Source: Spartobacteria bacterium (lineage in GTDB: Bacteria > Verrucomicrobiota > Verrucomicrobiia > Chthoniobacterales > UBA10450). From it: DNA of 10,556 bases. Below the pieces are notes generated by a model, which was not told where the DNA came from, did no database searches, and saw only the letters and a program-made list of their open reading frames with translations. The position numbers were made by a program, and so were the translations under genes. The stretch spans positions 1 to 10,556 of the forward strand of contig JAJPJU010000072.1 in the NCBI GenBank assembly GCA_021324035.1, written 5' to 3'. Below, piece after piece: positions 1 through 6,285 of the stretch. Numbering within the stretch: the stretch's first letter is position 1; each line of letters begins with the position of its first letter.

Positions 1-100
1 ACTTTCCACTGTATTGCTACAGCGAAAAGTCCCGTCCGACTTGCATGTCTTATCCACGCCGCCAGCGTTCGTTCTGAGCCAGAATCAAACTCTCCGTTAA
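1..100 (-). rRNA. rrs: 16S ribosomal RNA, 5' end only (runs off the left edge)
   Basis: Read on the minus strand, the universal bacterial 16S start (AGAGTTTGATTCTGGCTCAG) ends the segment, with E. coli position 8 falling at base 93, so the mature 5' end should lie at about base 100. It is followed by AACGAACGCTGGCGGCGTGG and ATAAGACATGCAAGTCGGAC, the conserved helix region leading into V1. The remaining ~1.4 kb of the gene lies outside the window. The GGCGGCGTGGATAAGACATG wording is typical of Verrucomicrobiota; this assignment is from memory. The exact 5' end is set by homology to E. coli and could be off by a few bases. Confidence 0.96.
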
Positions 101-347
101 AAACGGTTCGGTCCTCGTGAGAGAACCGAAAAGTTTGCGTCGAACCCCGCTAAGGGGCCGACAAAATCTGACCATTCGATAATCTGTTCCGGCCCGTAGG
201 CCGAAGCAGGTTCGTCCGATCTGTAATCTTTTTATCCAAAGAAAATCAACAGATAACGCACAATTCAATTTTCGCTGACTTCATATCACTCCGAAAACTT
301 TCGGAGCCAAACTGTCAAAGATCGACATCCTCTCCCCGGTACAAAGC
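101..347 (-). promoter_or_regulatory. 16S rRNA leader region with several stem-loops
   Basis: This stretch lies immediately upstream of the 16S 5' end and has no credible ORF. It holds four visible stem-loops: TTCGGT/ACCGAA at 107-112 and 125-130 (with an alternative CGGTTC/GAACCG pairing at 104-109 and 123-128), CCCC/GGGG at 145-148 and 154-157, CGGCC/GGCCG at 190-194 and 199-203, and CTCCGAA/TTCGGAG at 289-295 and 300-306. The one beside the gene is in the right place for part of the pre-16S processing stem, but the partner strand beyond the 16S 3' end is outside the window. The extent assumes the promoter candidate at 348-377 is correct. Confidence 0.55.
312..324 (-). promoter_or_regulatory. 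boxA-like rRNA antitermination motif
   Basis: On the minus strand this reads CGATCTTTGACAG, close to the rRNA boxA core TGCTCTTTAACA (with GACA in place of AACA, a common variant). BoxA is bound by the NusB-S10 complex and protects long untranslated rRNA transcripts from premature termination. Its position about 210 bases upstream of the 16S 5' end, in the sense orientation, fits. A stem-loop (289-306) follows it directly. A second, weaker boxA-like string, TTTTCTTTGGATAAA, lies closer to the gene at 231-245. This is a motif match only. Confidence 0.45.
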
Positions 348-377
348 AAAATACGACCCTCGTCATTTACTTGACCA
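348..377 (-). promoter_or_regulatory. candidate rRNA promoter (weak match)
   Basis: On the minus strand TGGTCA (372-377) and TATTTT (348-353) are separated by 18 bases, each matching 4 of 6 of the sigma-70 consensus. It lies upstream of the boxA-like motif, where an rRNA promoter should be. The matches are modest, so another start site is quite possible. Confidence 0.25.
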
Positions 378-591
378 GCGTCGGCTCGCTTCGAGCCAGA
401 GGAGAACAACCCCGGAAACACCGGGACCGCTTATCTGCGGGGCACCAAAGTAGTCGAACTCTTACGGCCTGCAAGTGCGAAATCGCAGATTTCCCCAAAA
501 TGTTGAGGCGGCTGTCACCAGCCGCCCCAAAATCTGCCATTAAATATGATCGCCGATCTTCGACTTGTGACGTCTGGGATGGCAAAGCCGC
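378..591. other. Intergenic region without a gene, rich in stem-loops
   Basis: No coding sequence is supported: short ORFs exist on both strands but their translations show no domain or plausible composition. The region holds GGCTCG/CGAGCC (383-388 and 392-397), CCCGG/CCGGG (411-415 and 421-425) and the larger nested palindrome at 485-537. It separates the 16S leader from the codirectional secreted-protein gene ending at 592, so it may also hold that gene's terminator, though no T-run follows any stem on the minus strand. An unrecognised small RNA cannot be excluded. Confidence 0.5.
485..537. repeat. Nested palindrome, REP-like stem-loop
   Basis: An inner perfect 8-bp stem, GGCGGCTG (507-514) with CAGCCGCC (519-526) around the loop TCAC, sits inside an outer perfect 8-bp stem, GCAGATTT (485-492) with AAATCTGC (530-537). 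The left outer arm can instead form GAAATC/GATTTC (479-484 with 488-493). Such two-tier palindromes between genes resemble REP/BIME-type dispersed elements. It could also act as a terminator for the gene ending at 592, but no U-tract follows on that strand. Whether it recurs in the genome is unknown. Confidence 0.55.
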
Positions 592-1056
592 CTACGCTTT
601 GTCGTAAACCGCTGTGGTGTGAACCTTTTTGCCTTTCGGTCCCATCCCAGTGGACGTAACCGTGCGGCTCTTGCCGTCCGGCGCCACCATAATCTTGCCA
701 CTGGCTACGACTTTCCCGCCCTTCTTTACCCAATACTCCATCGTTCGATCGTCGACTTTTCGATAACCCCGGGCATCAGAATCCGGGTCTCCGGTCACCG
801 GATAATCTTTTCCGTCAAACGTGCCGACCCATTCATCATGACTCGGTTTCCCTTTGGCGTTCACGCCGTCGATCGTGACCTTCGTCCTAAATGGAAATGA
901 CATTTCGTATTTAACGGTGTCGTTTCGGCCCATCCCCCGGCCGAGATGCGATTTCTTCGCATTCAATTTCCAAGTCCCATCGAATGCGCTGCCGAAACAG
1001 AGCGCCCCTGCCGCAAGCCAAACCGCGAGAGCTACTAAAGTAGTTTTTGATTTCAT
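592..1056 (-). CDS. Secreted hypothetical protein, 154 aa
   Basis: The ATG at 1054-1056 begins a classic Sec signal peptide: MKSK, a hydrophobic run at about residues 6-22, and a probable cleavage after the GSA near residue 24. The mature protein starts FDGTWKLNAKKS, a pattern I associate with small secreted hypothetical proteins of soil bacteria that may adopt a lipocalin-like beta-barrel; no characterised function is known to me. It is rich in Lys, Gly and Thr with alternating hydrophobic residues, consistent with beta strands, and ends in VYDKA with a TAG stop. There is no clear Shine-Dalgarno sequence, which makes initiation less certain, but the signal peptide supports this start. It is codirectional with the CLC gene, 127 bases downstream of its stop, and a period-7 tract lies in that gap. 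The periplasm or cell surface is the inferred location. Confidence 0.8.
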   Translation of the reverse strand: MKSKTTLVALAVWLAAGALCFGSAFDGTWKLNAKKSHLGRGMGRNDTVKYEMSFPFRTKVTIDGVNAKGKPSHDEWVGTFDGKDYPVTGDPDSDARGYRKVDDRTMEYWVKKGGKVVASGKIMVAPDGKSRTVTSTGMGPKGKKVHTTAVYDKA

Positions 1057-1151
1057 GGCGGCAGATGAAGCCGGGATTTCCTCCGGGCGTCAATCTTTTT
1101 CGGAAAATCGCGAGTCGTGGGGATTTCTGCAGACGGCGGACCTAGCGGCTC

Positions 1152-1172
1152 GTCACCCGTCACATGTCACGG
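1152..1172 (-). repeat. Heptamer tract GTGACNN x3, downstream of the CLC gene
   Basis: Read on the plus strand this is three units of GTCACNN with NN = CC, AT and GG, followed by a broken fourth unit (GTCGTTT). It begins 11 bases past the CLC stop codon. On the transcribed minus strand each unit contains TGA, and the period of 7 puts one TGA in each reading frame. The flank GGCTC matches the AGCTY flank of the three sibling tracts. Confidence 0.8.
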
Positions 1173-1183
1173 GTCGTTTCCCT

Positions 1184-2965
1184 CTACGCCACCACTTCTC
1201 GGTTGAATCCGCGGGCGCGTTCTTCTTCTTCCACATGATAACGCTGGCGCGCGTTCATGATGCTGGCCCGTCCGAGATAACCGAGCACTCTTCGAGGATT
1301 CGCACGATCGACCACCGGCAATCGGCCGATATCGTGTTTCAACATCAGAGCGATCGCGTCATGGAGGGTCTCGTCCGGAAACGTCACGACTAATTTCGTT
1401 GAGCCAACTTCTTCAACTGTCAGGCCTTCGTCATCGCGGCGGCCAAAGGCCCGGACAACGTCGCCGCGCGTAATGATACCGATCAAATCGCCATTCTCGT
1501 CGCCGAGGAAACTCGCTTGCTTGGTGCACACCAGGGGATCGCCACTCGCGATCCGTGCAGAATAGCGTGGCAATGGTGTTTTCGCCGGAATCAATGGAAT
1601 GTCTTTGTCCATCACATCGGAAACGCGAGCGAGTTCGAAGAAATCGACGCTGTATTCCCGCGCAATGTGCTGGCCGCGTCGCGCCAGCTTTTCGGTGAGA
1701 ATGGATCGGCGCATCAACAGGACCGTCACCCCCAGGGCTGCCGCGCATCCGCATAATAGTACAGGCAACGCATTCAGATCGTGGGTGAGCTCAAGCAGGA
1801 AGAAGATTCCCGTCAGCGGCGAACGCATTGTGCCGGACATCATTGCCGCCATGCCAATCATCGCCCACAGGCCGACGTCACCCGTTGGCAAAAATTGCCC
1901 GATTGCCGCTCCGAGCGCGCCGCCAATAATTAGCAACGGCGCTAACACGCCACCCGAAGTTCCAGATCCAAGGGAGATCGCCCATACCAGTGCCTTGGCA
2001 GCGACCAAACCCAGCAGCGCCGCGCCGAGAATTTTTCCGGCCAGCAATTCGCCGATTAGATCGTAACCAACACCCAACACCCGCGGATCGATCCAACCGC
2101 CGATTCCGACAAACAGTCCGCCGATTGCCGGCCACCACATCCAATGAACCGGCAGTTTTTGAAACGCGTCTTCGAAGAAATAAACTATCCCGGTCAGGAT
2201 CCCGGAGCCAAAGCCAGCGGCGATTCCGATTCCGAGCCCTGCGATAATCGGCCAAATTCCCAACGCGCCATGCGGAATAGTTGGAAAAATCGGTCCCGCG
2301 CCGATCAATGGAATTCGCGTGAGGTATGCAACTAACGATGCGAGAGCGACCGGAATAAAACTGCGCGGCCGCCATTCAAACAACAATAGTTCGACCGCGA
2401 GAAGGGTCGCGGCAATCGGAGACGCAAACACAGCCGACATTCCGCCCGCCGCGCCCGCGACCAGTAGCGTCTTTCGTTCGGCCGCACTGAGATGAAATAA
2501 CTGGGCGAGGATCGACCCACACGCGCCGCCGGTCATAATAATAGGGCCTTCCGCGCCGAATGGGCCGCCCGTGCCGATTGAAATCGCCGACGAAAGCGGC
2601 TTCAGAAGTGCGACCTTTGGTTGAATCACGCTGCCGCCGAGCAAGATCGCCTCGAGTGCTTCCGGAATTCCGTGACCGCGAATCTTCTCGGAGCCGTATC
2701 GGGCCATCAACCCGATGAGCAGCGCGCCCGCGACTGGAGCGAGAATCACCCACGCGCCGAGATGATGATGAACCAGCGAGCCGAGCTCAGGTGAATATTT
2801 TTGAAAGAATACCGCATTCGAAATTACCGCGATCAGCCACAAAAGCGCTTTCGCAACCAGCGCGCTGACGATTCCGATCGGCACAGCCAACGCGACGAGC
2901 ACGAGGACGCGCGCGTCGGTTCGGAAATCGCCTAACAACGTTGCAGATGTTTTGACCCCTGACAT
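1184..2965 (-). CDS. CLC-family chloride channel/transporter with C-terminal CBS domains
   Basis: This is a 593-aa membrane protein of the CLC family, which moves chloride (channel or Cl-/H+ exchanger) through a homodimeric inner-membrane protein. Visible signatures are GHGIPEA (about residues 97-103, the equivalent of GSGIP), GPFGAEGP (134-141) with the gating glutamate at about 139, and GSGTSGGVLAP (333-343, the GxFxP region). About ten or more hydrophobic helices fill residues 15-420. A soluble tail holds two CBS motifs (about 448-510 and 515-575), nucleotide-binding regulatory modules in other CLC proteins. Chosen start: ATG at 2963-2965 (MSGVKTSATLLGDF), which matches where the family usually starts. 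An in-frame TTG at 3008-3010 would add 15 residues. Neither has a strong Shine-Dalgarno sequence. The ion, and whether it is a channel or an exchanger, cannot be told from the sequence. Confidence 0.95.
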   Translation of the reverse strand: MSGVKTSATLLGDFRTDARVLVLVALAVPIGIVSALVAKALLWLIAVISNAVFFQKYSPELGSLVHHHLGAWVILAPVAGALLIGLMARYGSEKIRGHGIPEALEAILLGGSVIQPKVALLKPLSSAISIGTGGPFGAEGPIIMTGGACGSILAQLFHLSAAERKTLLVAGAAGGMSAVFASPIAATLLAVELLLFEWRPRSFIPVALASLVAYLTRIPLIGAGPIFPTIPHGALGIWPIIAGLGIGIAAGFGSGILTGIVYFFEDAFQKLPVHWMWWPAIGGLFVGIGGWIDPRVLGVGYDLIGELLAGKILGAALLGLVAAKALVWAISLGSGTSGGVLAPLLIIGGALGAAIGQFLPTGDVGLWAMIGMAAMMSGTMRSPLTGIFFLLELTHDLNALPVLLCGCAAALGVTVLLMRRSILTEKLARRGQHIAREYSVDFFELARVSDVMDKDIPLIPAKTPLPRYSARIASGDPLVCTKQASFLGDENGDLIGIITRGDVVRAFGRRDDEGLTVEEVGSTKLVVTFPDETLHDAIALMLKHDIGRLPVVDRANPRRVLGYLGRASIMNARQRYHVEEEERARGFNREVVA

Positions 2966-3084
2966 AAGACTCAGCCGCGAAATGCGGCGAGCTTCTAATT
3001 TGGGAAACAATTGGCGAGCCGCAACTCTCTATCGCAGGAGTGATCAGGGATGAGACAAAATCTTCAACGCGAATCTCTGAGCTT

Positions 3085-3105
3085 GTCACAGGTCACTCGT
3101 CACTT
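3085..3105 (-). repeat. Heptamer tract GTGACNN x3, downstream of the broken membrane gene
   Basis: Three plus-strand units of GTCACNN with NN = AG, TC and TT, preceded by AGCTT. It lies 4 bases beyond the stop of the disrupted membrane-protein gene and 119 bases upstream of the CLC start. Orientation relative to the upstream gene is the same as at the other tracts. Confidence 0.85.
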
Positions 3106-3109
3106 TCCA

Positions 3110-3682
3110 TCAGCCCAGGTGACTGCTGAACATGATTGCAAATCCAATAGTCAGCACCAGCAGACAAATGCCGGCGATCCACTGGACTGCGTAATTGCGT
3201 GATATCAGTCCGGCTACGCTCGGGACCAGGAAGACGATCGTCCCCAGGTTTTCTTTCACGAGAAGCGAAGTGTTTACCGTCTTCAAAAAGTCGAGATTAG
3301 CCAGGAGAGCCAGGACAAGACAGATGATGATGGCGCCGTAAAAATAACGGCGCTGGCCCCAGAAGAAACGTTCCAGATCAAGAACCCCTTCATCCGGGAC
3401 CTTCGGTCCGACCAAGGCGCAAACCACGTAAAGGGAAATCGCGAACAAAAATTGAATCGCAATAGAGGCAATGTCCCAACTCGTGAGTGACCGGAGGTCC
3501 CAAAGCGACAGTCAGTTCACGAACACCAGCAAAATGGCATTGACCATGCCGAGTACGAGCAATCCGGAAGATTTTACTCGGTCTCGTGCAACGATGAGTT
3601 CCGCGATGCGCGCCAGTAGATGGGTTAACGCCAAGGCGTAAACGAACGAGAGCAGGGCAGTAACATGTTCGAAAGCCGACAT
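3110..3682 (-). pseudogene. Small integral membrane protein gene with an in-frame TGA at codon 57
   Basis: From the ATG at 3680-3682 one frame runs 190 codons to the stop at 3110-3112, interrupted only by TGA at 3512-3514 (codon 57). The first half reads MSAFEHVTALLSFVYALALT and contains two hydrophobic segments (about 7-26 and 38-55). The sequence after the TGA continues LSLWDLRSLTSWD and then more membrane segments with VPDEGVLDLE between them. Both halves look like one protein, with helices and short charged loops. In hypothetical membrane proteins of this layout I recall a Trp-rich stretch here, so TGG to TGA is the simplest explanation. The upper half would make a 56-aa fragment. The lower half has an internal TTG (3446-3448) but no good ribosome site. 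A base-calling or assembly error is equally possible. Confidence 0.7.
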
Positions 3683-3685
3683 CGA

Positions 3686-3753
3686 ACAAAACTAGACAGG
3701 ATTTGCCCGATTTTTACGAGACCCTAAATCATTTAAATCCTGTTAATCCCGTC
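3686..3753. repeat. Inverted pair of period-9 tracts (AATCCTGTT-like)
   Basis: The plus-strand arm (3727-3753) is three consecutive nonamers close to AATCCTGTT: the first ends ATTTA, the second is the exact consensus, and the third has CCGTC. The minus-strand arm (3712 down to 3686) has the same period, with AATCGGGCA then AATCCTGTC and a poor third unit. The arms face away from each other across a 14-base centre. The element sits between the SnoaL-like gene (stop at 3767) and the broken membrane gene (start at 3682), and overlaps the space where that gene's ribosome site should be. Confidence 0.65.
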
Positions 3754-3766
3754 AGGTTCGTGCCTT

Positions 3767-4150
3767 TCAATTGTTATTATCTCTTAGTTGCCTCTCGTAA
3801 TCGGCCGCGTCGAAATGGCCTTTTGATTCGGCGATCAATCCGCCGTTATCGATCTTCCAAAGTTCGTAGCCGCTGATTCGAACGCGATTTCCTGTTTCCG
3901 CATGCGTTCCGGTCAACGTCCAATGAAACGCAGCCCTATCGCCGCGCGGCTCGAGCTTATCGAAGGACACGATCATGTCCGGAAAATCGCCCATGAAGCT
4001 CTGCGCCACTTCTGCGATTGGAGTCGCCGCTCCATCGTTCACACTGATCGACGCGTCTTTTACGTAGAAGGCGACTACCTTGTTCGGATCGCGACTACAC
4101 CACGCTTTGGCATAGCTTCTCGCGAATTTCTCCAGCTCGTCACTTGTCAC
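3767..4150 (-). CDS. SnoaL-like / NTF2-fold protein, 127 aa
   Basis: A small single-domain protein of the SnoaL-like polyketide cyclase/NTF2 superfamily, a cone-shaped alpha+beta fold used for many small-molecule lyases, isomerases and binding proteins. It opens TSDELEKFARSYAKAWCSRD, the usual helix that ends in AWCSxDP, followed by VVAFYVKDASISVNDG, an AEVAQSFMGDFPDM helix and beta strands with FHWTLTGTH and ISGYELWKID. The length fits the family. The start is GTG at 4148-4150, giving MTSDELE; a strong purine run (GGGGGAG at 4161-4167) lies 10 bases upstream. The start codon lies inside a heptamer tract and overlaps the previous gene by 11 bases. No signal peptide, so cytoplasmic. The substrate is unknown, and no catalytic residues can be assigned with confidence. 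Confidence 0.88.
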   Translation of the reverse strand: MTSDELEKFARSYAKAWCSRDPNKVVAFYVKDASISVNDGAATPIAEVAQSFMGDFPDMIVSFDKLEPRGDRAAFHWTLTGTHAETGNRVRISGYELWKIDNGGLIAESKGHFDAADYERQLRDNNN

Positions 4151-4159
4151 ATGTCACTT
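4139..4159 (-). repeat. Heptamer tract GTGACNN x3 spanning a stop and a start codon
   Basis: Three plus-strand GTCACNN units with NN = TT, AT and TT, preceded by AGCTC. On the minus strand its last TGA (4140-4142) is the stop codon of the 178-aa gene, and its middle GTG (4148-4150) is the start codon of the SnoaL-like gene. The last residues of the upstream protein (VTCDK) are therefore encoded by the repeat. Confidence 0.85.
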
Positions 4160-4676
4160 TCTCCCCCGGCAGCGAAACCTCGCTCAAATTAAAAGCTGAG
4201 AATGCCGTCGGTTTCTTGCCTTTCGCGATGATCTCGCGAACGAGCTGATCAAATTCTTCGGTATGCCAATGTTTCCGAACTTCCCACCATTGTTGCACCC
4301 CAGGATAAGCAATCAGATCGGTCATCGTTCGCTCGATGGCGCGCCATGATGAGCCAGTCAGGATTCGTTGCGCATGTGAGAAGTACATTCCTTCGAAGAT
4401 GTTCAAAAGACGATTGAAAAACGCGCTGAAGCGGAGTTTCGATACCGAATCCAGATCGTTGAAGGAATCTGCGCCGCGGAGAAAGATCGCCGCCATCTCG
4501 GGATTGTTGTGCAGCGATTCGGTCAGCGCTCCCCATTGTTCGGTGAGCGCGTGGACGGCAGCCTGTCTCCGTTCTTTGGTCTGTTCGCGAATTTGAACCG
4601 CCAGGTAAATTAAGGACGGAATCCCGACAAAGACCGCTGCCAGTTGCCCGACCGCCGCGATCATTTCCCAGTTCAT
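4140..4676 (-). CDS. Hypothetical one-TM protein, 178 aa (second of a related pair)
   Basis: An N-terminal membrane segment (about residues 5-26, in MNWEMIAAVGQLAAVFVGIP and onward) is followed by IREQTKERRQAA and a mostly helical soluble part. The latter includes NPEMAAIFLRGADSF, FNRLLNIFEGMYF and a Trp-rich stretch PGVQQWWEVRKHWHTEEF. I know this layout from widespread uncharacterised bacterial proteins, some grouped under DUF4760-like names; no function is established. The start is ATG at 4674-4676, which overlaps the preceding gene's TGA as ATGA. A longer frame up to 4766 exists but would add a hydrophilic tail inside that gene. It resembles its upstream neighbour in design (one TM, R-rich stretch, helical domain), suggesting an ancient duplication. 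The stop codon lies in the heptamer tract. The membrane anchor probably leaves the helical domain in the cytoplasm. Confidence 0.85.
   Translation of the reverse strand: MNWEMIAAVGQLAAVFVGIPSLIYLAVQIREQTKERRQAAVHALTEQWGALTESLHNNPEMAAIFLRGADSFNDLDSVSKLRFSAFFNRLLNIFEGMYFSHAQRILTGSSWRAIERTMTDLIAYPGVQQWWEVRKHWHTEEFDQLVREIIAKGKKPTAFSAFNLSEVSLPGEKVTCDK
4161..4167 (-). promoter_or_regulatory. Ribosome binding site supporting the GTG start of the SnoaL-like gene
   Basis: GGGGGAG on the minus strand, 10 bases upstream of the GTG at 4148-4150. It lies inside the 3' end of the preceding gene and makes the in-tract GTG the best start, since no other in-frame start is as well placed. Confidence 0.5.
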
Positions 4677-5185
4677 GATGGCCGGTTCCTCTCGCTCGAG
4701 TACGCCGGAACGTAAGGTCGCGTTTTTCGATAATTCGTGATTTGCATCGCGAGCCATTCGCACCATTCCAAGAATTCAGCTTCGCCCGTCCGTTTCCGCC
4801 GTTCTTCCGACCAATTCTTCGCGCGCGACCAAAAACCGAGAATAGCGCCGCCGGCGAGATCGTTGACGATTTGCAGACCGACCATTCCATGAGAAACCAT
4901 GTAGCCTGTTACTTCGAGTCGCAGACCAAATTGAAAAATCTGACGCTTTGCTTCCGCATCTAGATTGTCGATCGCCGCCGCCGAAGCACCTTCCGGAATC
5001 TGGCCGAGCAATTCCAAAATTCGTGCGGAATTCTCGCTCAACGCCGTAGTTTGAATCGCAGTCACAGCGGCCTGTTCGCGGCGCGCGCGATTGGCGGCGC
5101 GCACCTGCAAACCTGTAAATATCAAAGCGCCGATCAGCGTGACGGCTGAAACCAGATTGAGCGCGCTGGAGAGATCAAAATGCAT
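4673..5185 (-). CDS. Hypothetical one-TM protein, 170 aa (first of a related pair)
   Basis: It starts with ATG at 5183-5185, with AGGA 9 bases upstream. Residues 8-28 form a membrane segment within LNLVSAVTLIGALIFTGLQV, followed by an Arg-rich stretch (RAANRARREQ) and a soluble helical domain. The order matches the next gene, and its helices carry similar features (ILELLGQIPEG, LRLEVTGYMVSHGM, WSRAKNW, FLEWCEWLAMQI). No known catalytic motif is visible. It is 59 bases downstream of the dehydrogenase stop and overlaps the following gene by 4 bases (ATGA), so the two are very likely co-translated. Partner membrane proteins that work together is a reasonable inference, not something shown by the sequence. 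Confidence 0.85.
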   Translation of the reverse strand: MHFDLSSALNLVSAVTLIGALIFTGLQVRAANRARREQAAVTAIQTTALSENSARILELLGQIPEGASAAAIDNLDAEAKRQIFQFGLRLEVTGYMVSHGMVGLQIVNDLAGGAILGFWSRAKNWSEERRKRTGEAEFLEWCEWLAMQITNYRKTRPYVPAYSSERNRPS

Positions 5186-5209
5186 TGGCCGCTATCCTAG
5201 CGATGACAG

Positions 5210-5230
5210 GTCGGCGGACAGAAGCCAGAA
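5210..5230 (-). repeat. Degenerate heptamer tract (TTCTGAC-like) after the dehydrogenase gene
   Basis: On the minus strand three period-7 units follow the dehydrogenase stop by 14 bases: TTCTGGC, TTCTGTC and CGCCGAC, matching TTCTGAC at 6, 6 and 4 of 7 positions. This could be a decayed relative of the tract at 9990-10024 or chance. Confidence 0.35.
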
Positions 5231-5244
5231 ATCCGGCGAGGCCC

Positions 5245-6285
5245 TTACTTCGACGTCGCCGGAACAATCACCGTTCTGGCGTGATCAATGGAATGCTGAA
5301 GTTCGTCGAGGGCGCCGTTGATTTGCGCCGCATCAAGATCAGCAACCCGCAACGCTTCGGGAGGGAATCGGAGTTTTCCGTTGCGTGCGAATTCGATCAG
5401 CGTCGGAATTTCGGCCGCTAGGTGATCCGAGACGCCGATGATCTCGGCTTCCTTGTTAATCAACTCCGTATAGGGAAAAATCGACATCGGCTCTTTGGTC
5501 AATCCGACCAGTCCGGCGCGGCCGAGAACGCCGAGACATTGGACCGCCTGCTGCATTGTTTTCGACGAACCGACTAATTCGAGCGAAACATCGACGCCTT
5601 TTCCGCCGGTCACGTCGTTAATCTGTTCAACCGGGTCACCGGCCTTTGCATCAATCGCAACAGCTCCAAGTTGTGATGCGGACTGAAGTTTCGCCGAGTT
5701 AACCTCAACAACGTAGATTTCGCCGCAATCGAAAGCTCTCGCCAATTGCAACGCCGAGAATCCCAAACCGCCGAATCCGAAAATCGCTACTGACTCGCCG
5801 GGCTTAAGTCGCGCCTTGTTCAAGGCGTGAAGCGCGGTCGCCGACGAGCACATCATGATCGCGCCCACTTCGAATGAAATCTCATCCGGCAATGCGAGCG
5901 CGTTTCGAGCCGGAACTTTGATGAATTCGGCATATCCACCGTCGCGATGTTTGCCAATCATCTGAACGGTTGTGCAAAACTGTTCCAAGCCCCGCGCGCA
6001 GAACTCGCACTCTCCGCAGTGTACCAAATAATGTAGGCAAACTCGGTCGCCCGACGCGAGGCTCGCCACCTCCGCGCCAACTTCTTCCACCGTGCCCGCG
6101 ACTTCATGGCCGAGCGTCACCGGTAAATTGTCGATCTTGGAAATGCCTGCGCGATAGTGCGCGTCCGAGTGACAGATTCCAGCGGCCGCGACGCGAATCA
6201 AAGTGTCCGACGGACCGATCTCCGGAATCGGAACGTCCGATTGCTCGAGCGTATTTCCGGTTCGAATGAGACGCACCGCTCTCAT
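5245..6285 (-). CDS. Zinc-dependent alcohol dehydrogenase (MDR family), 346 aa
   Basis: A medium-chain dehydrogenase/reductase that oxidises an alcohol or reduces an aldehyde/ketone with a nicotinamide cofactor. The catalytic zinc site is visible as C38 (GICHSDAH), H60-E61 (GHE) and C146 (MMCSSATAL). The structural zinc site is C90, C93, C96 and C104. The Rossmann loop is GFGGLG at 170-175, and the second strand ends VVEVN with E194, which would favour NAD over NADP. The start is ATG at 6283-6285: its GGAGG lies 9 bases upstream and it forms an ATGA overlap with the peptidase gene. A longer frame to 6339 is disfavoured because it would add a polar tail inside the upstream gene. The substrate is not identifiable from sequence; the glycerol/benzyl/secondary alcohol subgroups all share these motifs. 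Cytoplasmic; probably co-expressed with the peptidase and, 59 bases on, the one-TM pair. Confidence 0.95.
   Translation of the reverse strand: MRAVRLIRTGNTLEQSDVPIPEIGPSDTLIRVAAAGICHSDAHYRAGISKIDNLPVTLGHEVAGTVEEVGAEVASLASGDRVCLHYLVHCGECEFCARGLEQFCTTVQMIGKHRDGGYAEFIKVPARNALALPDEISFEVGAIMMCSSATALHALNKARLKPGESVAIFGFGGLGFSALQLARAFDCGEIYVVEVNSAKLQSASQLGAVAIDAKAGDPVEQINDVTGGKGVDVSLELVGSSKTMQQAVQCLGVLGRAGLVGLTKEPMSIFPYTELINKEAEIIGVSDHLAAEIPTLIEFARNGKLRFPPEALRVADLDAAQINGALDELQHSIDHARTVIVPATSK

Noticed and set aside
231..245. A second boxA-like string nearer the 16S gene
   Set aside because: It matches the core less well than the motif at 312-324; noted in that entry but not listed separately.
313..318. 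TTGACA on the minus strand as a -35 box for 16S
   Set aside because: No acceptable -10 occurs 15-19 bases downstream (the hairpin is there); it fits better as part of a boxA motif.
558..578. Possible heptamer tract (units with GAC and TGAC) after the gene ending at 592
   Set aside because: Only 4, 5 and 4 of 6 informative positions match and it reads on the strand opposite to the gene, unlike all the clear tracts.
367..607. Short ORFs on both strands in the gap before the secreted-protein gene
   Set aside because: They overlap each other on opposite strands and the palindrome, with no domain-like composition.
854..1393. 179-aa plus-strand frame across the CLC and secreted-protein genes
   Set aside because: Antisense to two well-supported genes and crosses a heptamer tract; composition is not protein-like.
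3512..3514. TGA recoded as Trp or selenocysteine
   Set aside because: TGA is the stop codon of several other intact genes here, and a membrane protein without a SECIS-like element or redox motif gives no case for recoding.
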